Shown here piece by piece: positions 51,912 to 60,849 of a stretch of 64,000 bases of DNA. This stretch comes from CAYQJL01 sp964612295. Its GTDB lineage: Bacteria > Eisenbacteria > RBG-16-71-46 > CAIMUX01 > WJJG01. The stretch is from the NCBI GenBank assembly GCA_964612295.1, contig CAZTDY010000009.1:31601-95600 (forward strand). Reading direction: 5' to 3'. The notes beneath the pieces were generated by a model. That model had not been told where the DNA came from. It saw only the letters and a program-made list of their open reading frames with translations, and did no database searches. The stretch's first letter is position 1. Each line of letters starts with the position of its first letter. Made by a program: the position numbers and the translations under genes.

Positions 51912-52958
51912 ATGGATCCCAGCAGTCTGGTGCCAACCGCGGACACCATCCCGGTCCCCTGGGGATGGTTCAAGGCCCTGCTCCTCCTGACCTTCCTGCT
52001 GCACCTGATTCTCATGAACCTGATGTTGGGCGGGGGGCTGCTGGCATTTTTCCGTCGCGTGCGCGGGGGTGAGGTGCCGGCGGAGGCGAAGAGCCTGCCG
52101 GTGCTCATTGCCTTGACCATCAATTTCGGAGTTCCGCCGCTGCTCTTCGTGCAGGTTCTGTGGGGCCAGTTTCTCTACAGCAGCTCGGTCATGATGGCGA
52201 CGTTCTGGATCCTGGTGGTTCCGATTCTCATCGGGGCCTACTACGCGGCCTACGGCTTCGTGAATCAGACCAAGAAAGGGAAAGAACTGGGGACCGTCTG
52301 GCTGGGGCTCTCGACACTCCTGATGCTCTGGATCGGATTCATGGTCTCGAACAACATGACCCTCATGCTCCGGCCAGAACGTTGGGGCGCCTACTTCGAC
52401 CATGTGGGCGGGGGGTTCCTCAATCTGTCCGAGCCGACCCTTTTCCCCCGGTACCTGCACTTCATCGTCGCGTCCCTGGCGGTGGCCGGCCTCGGCCGGT
52501 CGATCTATGGGTGGGTGCTGCAACGCCGCCGGAATAAATCGCAGGCCCCCGCGATCCGGTCGGGCCTGCGCGTCTTCGCGATCAGTACGATGGTGCAGCT
52601 CGTGATCGGCATCCTCTTCTGGATCACGCTCCCCGGCCGGATCGGCTCGCTCTTCCTGGGTGGGAGCATACCCCACACGGCCCACCTCTGGCTCGGCATC
52701 CTCCTCGGGTTGGGCGCCATCTGGTTCGCGCTGCGGGGCAAGCTGTGGTTGACCACGTGGACGACACTGCTGGTCCTCGTCCTGATGATTCTCGTGCGCG
52801 ACATGGTGCGCACCGCATACCTCGAGCCCGTATTTCACGTGCGCGAGCTGGCCGTCACATCCCAGGCGAGTCCGCTGGTCGGTTTCCTGATCTCTTTCGT
52901 CGTGGTGGGCGCGTTCATCGCCTACATGGTTCGCGAGGCGTGGAAGGTGAGAACCTAG
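51912..52958 (+). CDS. Polytopic membrane protein paired with the cytochrome fusion (cytochrome-bd-like half)
   Basis: A 348-residue protein with about nine TM helices. LLHLILMNLMLGGGLLAFFRRVRG resembles the SHLAVGGGLFLVLTEHKARR start of the next gene, suggesting the two are related halves of a quinol-oxidising membrane module. Histidines in LLHLILM, RYLHFIVA and PHTAHLWLG could bind haem b. The ATG at 51912 follows GAGG; an upstream in-frame extension to 51774 lacks coding character. It ends 19 nt before the cytochrome gene, so the two are cotranscribed. Confidence 0.75.
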   Translation: MDPSSLVPTADTIPVPWGWFKALLLLTFLLHLILMNLMLGGGLLAFFRRVRGGEVPAEAKSLPVLIALTINFGVPPLLFVQVLWGQFLYSSSVMMATFWILVVPILIGAYYAAYGFVNQTKKGKELGTVWLGLSTLLMLWIGFMVSNNMTLMLRPERWGAYFDHVGGGFLNLSEPTLFPRYLHFIVASLAVAGLGRSIYGWVLQRRRNKSQAPAIRSGLRVFAISTMVQLVIGILFWITLPGRIGSLFLGGSIPHTAHLWLGILLGLGAIWFALRGKLWLTTWTTLLVLVLMILVRDMVRTAYLEPVFHVRELAVTSQASPLVGFLISFVVVGAFIAYMVREAWKVRT

Positions 52959-52977
52959 GTTCACAACGGATGAGGGC

Positions 52978-55674
52978 ATGGCAGTGAACTATCCATTCTG
53001 GCAAATCCCGGCAATCGGCGGCGGGTTCCTGATCGCGCTCATCGCGGTCGTCCACGTCTACGTCTCGCACCTCGCGGTCGGAGGCGGGCTCTTCCTGGTG
53101 CTGACCGAACACAAGGCCCGCCGGAGCGGGGACCATGCGCTTCTCGACTACGTGAAGAGGCACACCCACTTCTTTCTCATGCTGACCATGGTCTTCGGGG
53201 CCGTCACGGGCGTCGGCATCTGGTTTATCATCGCGCTCGTCCACCCCCAGGGAACCTCGGCGCTGATTCACAATTTCGTCTTCGGCTGGGCCATCGAGTG
53301 GACGTTCTTCATCGGCGAAATCGTCGCCCTGCTTCTCTACCACTACTTGTGGGAGCGTCTCTCGGCGCGCGTTCACCTGACCATCGGATGGCTCTATTTC
53401 GCGTTCGCCTGGCTGAGCCTGTTCGTGATCAACGGCATCCTGACCTGCATGTTGACCCCCGGGCGCTGGCTCGAAACGCAGGGGTTCTGGGACGGCTTTT
53501 TCAATCCGACCTTCTGGCCATCGCTGATCTTCCGCAGCGGCATGGCTTTCAGCATCGCGGGCATCTTCGGCTTGATCACCGCGACCTTCTCCAAGAGAGA
53601 GTACCGGGACAGGTTGATGCGCTACTGCGCGACCTGGATGCTCGTCCCCTTCGCGCTGCTCCTCGTCGGCGGACTCTGGTATCTCGGATCGATTCCGGAG
53701 GGGCCACTGGCCAACATCCGGGCGCACAACCCGGAGGCGATGCCATTTTCACAGGGATTCCTGATCGCCAGCGCGATCGTGTTTCTCGGCGGGCTCATTG
53801 CTCTGGTCCGTCTGAAGCCGGCGCTGCAGCGTCTCGTCGTTCTGGTCGTTCTCCTGATCGGGCTCACCTGGATCGGCGGATTCGAGTACGTGCGCGAGAT
53901 CGCACGTAAGCCTTACCTGATCTACGGGTACCTCTACTCCAGTTCGGTGACCGTGGCCCAGGCGGAGACGATGAAGGAGACCGGCTTCCTCGCCCAGGCG
54001 AAGTGGGTTCAGCACCACGAGGTGACGCCTGAAAATCGGTTGGAAGCAGGCCGCGAGCTGCTGACCCATCAATGCCTGATCTGTCACACATTGGGCGGCT
54101 ACAACGATCTGTTGGCACCGACCGCCAAGTACGGTCTGGTGGGCATGACCGCGCAACTCAGCGGGCATGGGAAGATCAACACCTACATGCCGCCTTTCCT
54201 GGGCAATGATGACGAAAAAGACGCGCTCGCCGCCTACATCGCCGAGGGTTTGCACGGCAATGCCGAGGACATTTTCGAGCCCGTGGACATCGCCGAGAAG
54301 GACTTCGAGGTGCCCAGCTTCGATGTCGAGAGCGACGAGTATGTCCTGCTGGCCTGGAACGATCTCGGCATGCATTGCCTGAGCGACAGTGATCCCTGGT
54401 TCGTCATTCTCCCGCCCGCGAACACGATCTGGGCGCAACTCATCGAGCGCGGACCGAAACCGAGGCTCATGACCGAAGGCGTGGAGCTGAAGTACTTCGT
54501 GGAAGAGGGATTCGAACATCCGCAGAACCAGGTGCCCTTCTGGGATCATGTGAAGTCGAACTTCGGGGTCGACCTCGTACCGCCGGCCGGTCTGGCCGGC
54601 CTCGGTCTGGAAGGTTTTCTGGAGCCGAAGGAAGGGTATGCCGCATTTGTCGCGGAGAATGTCCCGGTCGTCCCCTACCCCGACGGAGGGGGCTTCGATC
54701 CCTATCCGCTCTTCACCGTGGAAGCCTACGACAAGGAGACCGGCGAGAGACTGGCCCAAACCCGCATGGTGGCACCGACCAGTTCGGAGATGGGATGCCG
54801 CAATTGTCATGGCGGCGCGTGGCGGGTCGATGACGTGGCGGGGTTCACGGATGAAACCGCGCGCGACATCCTGCGCGTTCACGATCGCATGAGCCACACC
54901 GACCTGCTGAAAGAAGCCGAGGCGGGCAATCCTCGCATGTGTGGGGCCTGTCACCTCGATCTCGCCCTCGGCACCGAAGGAGAGGCCGGACTGCTCAATC
55001 TGCCCGCCGCCATTCACGGGTTCCACGCGAACTACCTGCCGGACCTGGAAGAGCAGTCCTGTGCGCTGTGTCACCCATCACGGCCGGACGGGGCGACCCG
55101 CTGCCTGCGCGGCCGTCACGGGGATGAGGGGCTGGGGCTCACCTGTGTGGAGTGTCACGGGACGCTTGAAGATCATGCCCTGTCTCTGCTGAAACATGAG
55201 CAGGAGGCCGGCAAGCCGGGCGCGGCGCGCCTGATGGCGCACTTGGAGCCCGTGGCGGTCGAGACCACCCTAGAGATCAACGGCCGGATGCCGTGGATCA
55301 ACGAACCCGACTGCTTCAACTGCCACCAGGATTTCGAACTTCCGTCCGAGGTCAAGGAACAGATCAGCCACGAGGACTTCCTCGAACTCGACGCCGACAT
55401 CCTGGTCGATGCATTCAACACCTGGACCGAAGGAGGAGCGGCGCTCTACCGAAACCGGACCGACTCGCGGGGAGTGATGTGTGCGGCCTGCCACGGGTCG
55501 CCGCACGCAATCTACCCTGCCTACAATGAGCGCGCGAAGGACCTGGACAACATCGGGCCCCTCCAGTACCAGGACGAGGCCGGCGTGATCGGCACCGAGA
55601 TGAACTGCGTCATCTGTCACACGGTGTCACGCACCGAGGAGGGTCACCACCGGCGGATGCTTTTCCGCCAGTAG
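52978..55674 (+). CDS. Cytochrome-bd-like membrane domain fused to an eight-heme c-type cytochrome
   Basis: An 898-residue fusion. Residues about 1-330 form eight or nine TM helices of cytochrome-bd/CydA-like character (VHVYVSHLAVGGGLFLV; WAIEWTFFIGEIVALLLYHYLWER). Eight CXXCH haem c sites follow, at 366-370, 607-611, 655-659, 695-699, 723-727, 779-783, 835-839 and 877-881. Between the first and second lies a segment with LLAWNDLGMHCLSDSDPWF (458-476) that recurs in some multihaem proteins of Geobacter-like bacteria (recollection). The C-terminus is periplasmic. Proposed role: oxidise menaquinol and pass electrons to a periplasmic or outer-surface acceptor (inference). Partners: the membrane gene upstream and PsiE-like gene downstream. 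It is not CydA itself: the fusion and the haem c tail are absent from canonical bd oxidases. Confidence 0.85.
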   Translation: MAVNYPFWQIPAIGGGFLIALIAVVHVYVSHLAVGGGLFLVLTEHKARRSGDHALLDYVKRHTHFFLMLTMVFGAVTGVGIWFIIALVHPQGTSALIHNFVFGWAIEWTFFIGEIVALLLYHYLWERLSARVHLTIGWLYFAFAWLSLFVINGILTCMLTPGRWLETQGFWDGFFNPTFWPSLIFRSGMAFSIAGIFGLITATFSKREYRDRLMRYCATWMLVPFALLLVGGLWYLGSIPEGPLANIRAHNPEAMPFSQGFLIASAIVFLGGLIALVRLKPALQRLVVLVVLLIGLTWIGGFEYVREIARKPYLIYGYLYSSSVTVAQAETMKETGFLAQAKWVQHHEVTPENRLEAGRELLTHQCLICHTLGGYNDLLAPTAKYGLVGMTAQLSGHGKINTYMPPFLGNDDEKDALAAYIAEGLHGNAEDIFEPVDIAEKDFEVPSFDVESDEYVLLAWNDLGMHCLSDSDPWFVILPPANTIWAQLIERGPKPRLMTEGVELKYFVEEGFEHPQNQVPFWDHVKSNFGVDLVPPAGLAGLGLEGFLEPKEGYAAFVAENVPVVPYPDGGGFDPYPLFTVEAYDKETGERLAQTRMVAPTSSEMGCRNCHGGAWRVDDVAGFTDETARDILRVHDRMSHTDLLKEAEAGNPRMCGACHLDLALGTEGEAGLLNLPAAIHGFHANYLPDLEEQSCALCHPSRPDGATRCLRGRHGDEGLGLTCVECHGTLEDHALSLLKHEQEAGKPGAARLMAHLEPVAVETTLEINGRMPWINEPDCFNCHQDFELPSEVKEQISHEDFLELDADILVDAFNTWTEGGAALYRNRTDSRGVMCAACHGSPHAIYPAYNERAKDLDNIGPLQYQDEAGVIGTEMNCVICHTVSRTEEGHHRRMLFRQ

Positions 55675-55686
55675 GAGGACGACGCG

Positions 55687-56178
55687 ATGTCCCCGTCCCA
55701 GCCAGATCCCGCGATGGAACGATCCGCCGGCATTCTCGAGAAGGTGGAGGGTGTCATCTACGTGTTGGCCGGGATCCTCCTGGCCATCGTGGCCTTTGTC
55801 ATTCTGGGGCATGCGGTCTACCTGTTCGCCACCCACATCATGGCCGGGGACTTCGGCGCCGCGGTGGTCGATCTGCTGGAAGAGTTGCTGCTGGGACTCA
55901 TGGCCGCTGAGTTGCTCTACACGGTCACCGTATCGCTGCGCACACGCAGCCTGTCGGCCGAGCCGTTTCTCATTGTCGGCCTTGTGGCCGCCGTACGGCG
56001 AATCCTGACGATCTCGGTCGAGGCCTCGCACCTGTTCGCCAAGGATCCGGAGCTATTCCGACTCGCGCTCTACGAGATCGGCCTCCTCGTCATGGCCGTG
56101 CTGATTCTTGTAGTGTCGATCTACATCCTGCGGCGGGCGCGTCCGGGCATCGCCTGCGAGGGCGAGGCGGTCGGCTAG
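55687..56178 (+). CDS. PsiE-like small membrane protein
   Basis: A 163-residue protein with four TM helices and the family's second-helix ELLLGLMAAELLYTVTVSLRTRSLSAEPFLIVGLVAAVRRIL stretch. PsiE is phosphate-starvation-induced in E. coli, with unknown biochemistry. It starts 12 nt after the cytochrome fusion with GGAGGACGACG upstream, so it is probably part of the respiratory unit. Its last 4 nt overlap the end of the opposite-strand TehA-like gene. Confidence 0.88.
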   Translation: MSPSQPDPAMERSAGILEKVEGVIYVLAGILLAIVAFVILGHAVYLFATHIMAGDFGAAVVDLLEELLLGLMAAELLYTVTVSLRTRSLSAEPFLIVGLVAAVRRILTISVEASHLFAKDPELFRLALYEIGLLVMAVLILVVSIYILRRARPGIACEGEAVG

Positions 56179-57152
56179 TTCAACGGCTCCGGCACGCAGA
56201 TCTCTCCCGCCCTCGCGGCCATGATCGTTCTGACCAGAACCACCAGAATGACCACGCTCGTCAATCCCAGCAGAACCGCCGCCAGAAAGCGGAAGAAGAG
56301 GATTTGCGTGAGCTGGTAGTAGAGCAGCGTTGCGATCGTCAACGAAGCAAGCGGAAAGGTGAACGCCCACCAGGAGATGAAGAATGGCATCTTGCGAAAT
56401 TGGTTGGCCATCGTGAGCAGGAGCAGCAACGTGAAGAGCGCCACGTAGAAGAGGAGGCGATGAAAGTCGCCCAGGTCACCGGTCAGCTTGTGGAAGGCGA
56501 TGAACCCCACCGAGGGCGGAGCCAGCATGATCGCCAGGGTCGGCGCGAGCTTCCCCGGCAGTGGATCGTGAAACACCACCCGATAGAAGACGATCGTGAA
56601 GAGCGCGACCCAGAAGAAGACGCCCACGCTGAAGAAGAACCAGGAGACCTCCCGGCCCGCCAGTTCCACGCCGGCCACCGGCACGATGATGTTGCCGACC
56701 ACCGGGATGAACCAGGCCGGGTTGATCGAATGAACGTGAAGGTCCCGGCAGATCCACACGTGCAGGATCTTCAGGGTGTAGAGTAGGTGAAGCACGGTCC
56801 CCACCCACCACAACCCGCGCGACACCTGGGGCAGCAAGTGCACACACCCGATGCTGAGAAGCAAAAGCGAAATCGAGAAAGCGGGAAAGAAGTTCACCCG
56901 CACCGGGTGGTTGAACTCCTCCTGGACCGCCGTGCGATAGCGCAGGAACTTCGTGATGTAGAGCAGGGTCAGGACCGCGAACCACACCCCCGCGCCGCCG
57001 AGGATGATCTGGCCGATCAGCTCGGGCCAATCGAGGATGCGAGCTGCCCGCAGGTAGGCGATGGCCAGCCCGCACAGCCCCATGGCCGAGCCGTAGAGGG
57101 TGATCGGGAGATTCTCGAGGCGCCCTCCGCCACCCGTACCCACCGTGCTCAT
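56175..57152 (-). CDS. SLAC1/TehA-family anion channel
   Basis: A 325-residue protein with ten TM helices. SINPAWFIPVVGNIIVPVAG and FHDPLPGKLAPTLAIMLAPPSVGFIAFHKL are the conserved blocks of TehA/Mae1/SLAC1 channels, which pass small anions and are linked to tellurite or dicarboxylate handling. The ATG at 57152 follows GAAGGGGGAAAG; an upstream in-frame stretch is not coding-like. It converges on the PsiE-like gene with a 4-nt overlap. Confidence 0.9.
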   Translation of the reverse strand: MSTVGTGGGGRLENLPITLYGSAMGLCGLAIAYLRAARILDWPELIGQIILGGAGVWFAVLTLLYITKFLRYRTAVQEEFNHPVRVNFFPAFSISLLLLSIGCVHLLPQVSRGLWWVGTVLHLLYTLKILHVWICRDLHVHSINPAWFIPVVGNIIVPVAGVELAGREVSWFFFSVGVFFWVALFTIVFYRVVFHDPLPGKLAPTLAIMLAPPSVGFIAFHKLTGDLGDFHRLLFYVALFTLLLLLTMANQFRKMPFFISWWAFTFPLASLTIATLLYYQLTQILFFRFLAAVLLGLTSVVILVVLVRTIMAARAGEICVPEPLN

Positions 57153-57268
57153 CTTTCCCCCTTCATGCTGAGGTCCTGACCACCCAACCGTAACAGCTCG
57201 GGGGAAGTTCCACCACTTGCGCGCATCCGCCGGCCTCGCTAGGCTCCCGGCCGGGGAGGATTGTGCAC

Positions 57269-58177
57269 GTGGATCAGCAGACCAGAGCCTATGGACGGGG
57301 CCTACTGGCCGTTTTGGCCTGGTCAACCGTCGCCTCGGTCTTCAAGCTCACCCTGCGCGAGCTGACGCCGGTGGGGATGCTCTTCTACGCATCGGTCACC
57401 TCGGCCGTCACCCTCTTACTGGTCCTGGCGTTTCAGCGCCGCCTGGGTGAGTTGACCCGCCTGAGCAGGCGTGATGTCGCCTACTTCGGCGGTCTCGGAT
57501 TCCTCAACCCGTTTCTCTACTACCTGATCCTCTTTCGCGCCTACCAGCTCCTGCCCGGTCAGGAGGCCCAGGCACTCAACTACACCTGGGCGATCGCGCT
57601 GGCCCTGCTCTCGATTCCGCTCCTGAAGCAGAAAATCAGACCGGTCAGCCTGGTGGCGCTCCTGATCAGCTTCGCGGGCGTCTGGGTCATTTCGACCCGG
57701 GGCAACGTCTTCTCCGCCGACTTCGCCCAACCCCTGGGGGTCTCGCTCGCCCTGGGGAGCTCGATCATCTGGGCTCTGTTCTGGATCGGAAACGTACGCG
57801 ACCCGCGCGATGAAGTCCTCAAACTGTGCCTGTGTTTCATCTCGGGCGCGCTGTTGGTGAGCCTGTACGCACTGGTGACCGGTGCGGACCTTCACGCCAA
57901 CTGGGCGGGAGTGGGCGGGAGCGTCTATGCGGGCCTCTTCGAGATGGGCCTCACCTTCGTCATCTGGTTATCGGCCCTCAGGCTCTCGCGCACGACGGCC
58001 CAGGTGGGAAATCTGATCTTCCTCTCGCCGTTCGGCTCGCTCGTACTGCTGCACTTCATCGTCGGTGAGGAGATCTTCCGGTCATCGATCGTGGGACTGG
58101 TGCTCATCGTGGCCGGGATCGTCCTGCAACGCCGAACCGAGCGGCCCGCTACGAGCCCTGCACCACCCGGCGAATGA
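57269..58177 (+). CDS. EamA/RhaT-type drug-metabolite transporter
   Basis: A 302-residue permease with ten TM helices in two EamA repeats (LAVLAWSTVASVFKLTLRELTPVGMLFYAS; VSLALGSSIIWALFWIGN). The start is GTG at 57269 with GGGGAGG 9 nt away; GTG at 57263 is an alternative only 3 nt from it. Substrate unknown. Its last 29 nt overlap the end of the opposite-strand apgM-like gene. Confidence 0.87.
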   Translation: MDQQTRAYGRGLLAVLAWSTVASVFKLTLRELTPVGMLFYASVTSAVTLLLVLAFQRRLGELTRLSRRDVAYFGGLGFLNPFLYYLILFRAYQLLPGQEAQALNYTWAIALALLSIPLLKQKIRPVSLVALLISFAGVWVISTRGNVFSADFAQPLGVSLALGSSIIWALFWIGNVRDPRDEVLKLCLCFISGALLVSLYALVTGADLHANWAGVGGSVYAGLFEMGLTFVIWLSALRLSRTTAQVGNLIFLSPFGSLVLLHFIVGEEIFRSSIVGLVLIVAGIVLQRRTERPATSPAPPGE

Positions 58178-59402
58178 ACTGATCACCCACCATCAGCCCC
58201 AATGATCCGCGCGCGGCATTGGCCTCGTCGAACGCCTCGGTGTCGTCGCCCTCTTCTCCGCGGCTCCAGATGGCCAGGGGAACCGGATCGCGACCGTGTT
58301 GCCCGGTTTCCACCGGCGTGGGGTGATCGGGGAGAATGGCGACGGTCCATTGCGGAGCTCGGTCGTCCAGCCCCTCGAGTATCGGGCGGACCAAGCGGTC
58401 GTCGAGATACTCGATGCACTTGATCTTCAGATCCAGATCGCGCGAGTGGCTCGCCTCGTCCGTGGCTTCGACGTGGACATACACCAGGTCATGGTCGGCC
58501 AGGGCATCCAGGCAGGCCTGGGCCTTGCCCTCGTAGTTCGTGTCGTGCAGTCCCGTGGCCCCCGGCACCTTGATCACATCCATTCCCGCATAGGTCCCCA
58601 TGCCCATGATGAGATCCACGGCTGAGATCACCGCACCGCGGACGCCGTAGAGCTCGCTCAGCGTCTTCATCGCGGGACGGCATCCCGGTGACCAGGTCCA
58701 GAGGCAGGTGGCCTCGTCTTCGCCAGCCTTGCGCCGGGCGACGTTCACCGGATGATCGCGCAGGAGGTCGATCGAGCGTTGGCAGAGATCGGTGAGTCTA
58801 TCCGCCGTCGCCTGCGCTGCCGCGCGGTCTTGTACGGTTTCAAGCGGCCGCGGCAGGAGATCCGCCGCCCGTTCATCCAGATGGTCGTGCGGAGGGGCGC
58901 AGTCGACTTCGGCCGACGCCCATCCACCCCGGAGCAACAGCAGATGGCGGTAACTGATCCCGGGGAAGAACTCCACCGGAAGCGCGCCGCGATTCCCGCC
59001 GAGTTCGGCATCGAGCGCGTCGATGATCTGCGAGGCCTCTTCGGTGCCGATGTGGCCCGCGGAGTGGTTCTTGATGAGCCGTTCGGACCGCTCCCCCTCC
59101 TGAAGGCAGATCAGGTTGCACCGCAGGGCCACGTCGTCGTCCCGGACCTCCACACCCATGCTGGCGGCCTCGAGCACCGCGCGCCCCTGAGACACGCTGG
59201 GCGGGTATCCGAGAACGGCGAGATTGGCGATGGCCGAATCGGCCGGTCCCGTCTCCCCCACCGTCTGGAGCCGTCCCATCTTTCCTCGTTGGGCGACTTT
59301 GTCGATGGCGGGCTTCTTGGCAACCATCAGCGGGGTTTTGCCGCCGAGCTGTTCGAGCGGAAGATCCGACATGCCGTCGCCGATGATGATCACCGATTTC
59401 AT
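58149..59402 (-). CDS. apgM: ApgM-type enzyme: cofactor-independent phosphoglycerate mutase or homoserine kinase analogue
   Basis: A 417-residue alkaline-phosphatase-superfamily enzyme. IIGDGMSDLP (metal-binding Asp), TVGETGPADSAIANLAVLGYPPSVSQGRAVLEA (phosphorylated Ser region), VEATDEASHSRDLDLKIKCIEYLD and ILPDHPTPVETGQHGRDPVPLAIWS are the archaeal-type ApgM blocks. This family also contains proteins predicted and later tested as alternative homoserine kinases. The genes just upstream, thrC and a Cys/Met PLP enzyme, need homoserine phosphate or activated homoserine, so a homoserine kinase role is favoured (inference). GAGG precedes the ATG. The end overlaps the EamA gene by 29 nt. Confidence 0.85.
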   Translation of the reverse strand: MKSVIIIGDGMSDLPLEQLGGKTPLMVAKKPAIDKVAQRGKMGRLQTVGETGPADSAIANLAVLGYPPSVSQGRAVLEAASMGVEVRDDDVALRCNLICLQEGERSERLIKNHSAGHIGTEEASQIIDALDAELGGNRGALPVEFFPGISYRHLLLLRGGWASAEVDCAPPHDHLDERAADLLPRPLETVQDRAAAQATADRLTDLCQRSIDLLRDHPVNVARRKAGEDEATCLWTWSPGCRPAMKTLSELYGVRGAVISAVDLIMGMGTYAGMDVIKVPGATGLHDTNYEGKAQACLDALADHDLVYVHVEATDEASHSRDLDLKIKCIEYLDDRLVRPILEGLDDRAPQWTVAILPDHPTPVETGQHGRDPVPLAIWSRGEEGDDTEAFDEANAARGSLGLMVGDQFIRRVVQGS

Positions 59403-59432
59403 GGAAACCTCGTTGTCCGGTTGACCGCCCGC

Positions 59433-60794
59433 CTAGCTGCGGTAGTTGCGAATGAGAAAATCCTTGAAGGCCGCGTAGTCGGTCTCCATCTCCTCGTAAT
59501 ACTCTCTCTTCGCGTCCAAACCCTGCAGACTGGTCGGAAGATCCGGATCGACCTTGGTCAGCGCTAGCACCTCTTCCGGGAACTTCGCCGGGTGGGCGGT
59601 CTCCAGCGAGATCGCGATTTTCTTCTGCGCCTCCTCGTCCTGCGAGAGATAGTGCTGGAGCCCGGCCCAACCCACGGCACCATGGGGCTCCAGAATGGTC
59701 TCATAGTCCTGATAGGTCCTGGCGATGGTCTCGCGGGTTTCCTCATCGCCGATGCTCACGCCGAAGAGATTCCCGCGCATCCGGTCCATATCGGGCGCTT
59801 CGTTCAAGATCCCTCGCTCATCCATCTGGCCCCCGTAGAGGTCGACCACGCGCGCCAGGTTCGAAGGATGTCCCACGTTCATCGCATTGCTGATACATCG
59901 CAACGATGGATCGATCTTCTCATAGGCACCGGTCTCCAGGAATCGCGGCACCTCATCGTTGGCGTTGGTGGCCACGACAAACCGGTGAACCGGCAGCCCC
60001 ATGTGATAGGCGAGCAGTCCACCCATGAGGTCACCGAAATTCCCCGAGGGCACCGAGAAGACGACCTGCTCACCCCCGCCCACGTCCGCCAGCTGAGCCG
60101 CCGCGTAGACGTAGTACACCGATTGGGGCAGCAGCCGCCCGATGTTGATCGAGTTCGCCGAGGAGAGGCCGAGGTCGGTCAGATCGGGATCGGAAAAGGC
60201 CTGTTTGACCAGCGCCTGGCAGTTGTCGAACTTGCTGTCCAGGGCCAAGGTCGACACGTTATCACCGAGGGTCGTCATCTGTCGCCGCTGGCGCTCGGAG
60301 ACCTCATGGATCGGAAACAGCACGACCACCCGGATGCCCTCGACCCCGAGGAATGCGTGGGCGATGGCGGACCCCGTATCTCCTGAGGTCGCGGTCAGGA
60401 TGAGGATCTCGCGCCCGCGTTCGCGCGTCAGCCGTCCCAGGGCGCGGCCCATGAACCGGGCGGCGAAGTCTTTGAACGACGCCGTGGGGCCCTGATCAAG
60501 CCGCATGACGTAGCGGTCCCGCGTCACTCGCTCCAAGGGCACCGCGAAATCGTAGGCATCCAGCGCGATCTCGCGTATGGCGTCGGGTGAGAAAGTCCCC
60601 TCCGAGAACGAGGAGAGGATCTCCGCGGCCAGCTCCGGATAGGACTTGTCCCGGGCCGACTTGAGGAATCCCGGAGAGAAGGAAGGAATGGGCCGGGGCA
60701 TGAAGAGGCCCCGGTCACCGGCCTGGCCTTGCAGGAGCGCTTGGGCCAGATCCACCTCGGGCACAGTTCGATTCGTGCTGTAGTAGGACGTCAT
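59433..60794 (-). CDS. thrC: Threonine synthase
   Basis: A 453-residue PLP enzyme converting O-phospho-L-homoserine to threonine. The PLP lysine lies in the ASFKDFAARFMGR motif, and YYSTNRTVPEVDLAQALLQGQAGDRGLFMP is the N-terminal signature of the long bacterial ThrC. LTATSGDTGSAIAHAFLG and SVPSGNFGDLMGGLL bind the cofactor phosphate. GGAGG precedes the ATG. With the apgM-type gene 30 nt downstream it forms the threonine half of the homoserine branch. Confidence 0.95.
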   Translation of the reverse strand: MTSYYSTNRTVPEVDLAQALLQGQAGDRGLFMPRPIPSFSPGFLKSARDKSYPELAAEILSSFSEGTFSPDAIREIALDAYDFAVPLERVTRDRYVMRLDQGPTASFKDFAARFMGRALGRLTRERGREILILTATSGDTGSAIAHAFLGVEGIRVVVLFPIHEVSERQRRQMTTLGDNVSTLALDSKFDNCQALVKQAFSDPDLTDLGLSSANSINIGRLLPQSVYYVYAAAQLADVGGGEQVVFSVPSGNFGDLMGGLLAYHMGLPVHRFVVATNANDEVPRFLETGAYEKIDPSLRCISNAMNVGHPSNLARVVDLYGGQMDERGILNEAPDMDRMRGNLFGVSIGDEETRETIARTYQDYETILEPHGAVGWAGLQHYLSQDEEAQKKIAISLETAHPAKFPEEVLALTKVDPDLPTSLQGLDAKREYYEEMETDYAAFKDFLIRNYRS

Positions 60795-60849
60795 CTTGCC
60801 TCCAACGTCGCCTTCAAAGGCTCGTGCCGCGCGCCTGGCAGACGTGGGT

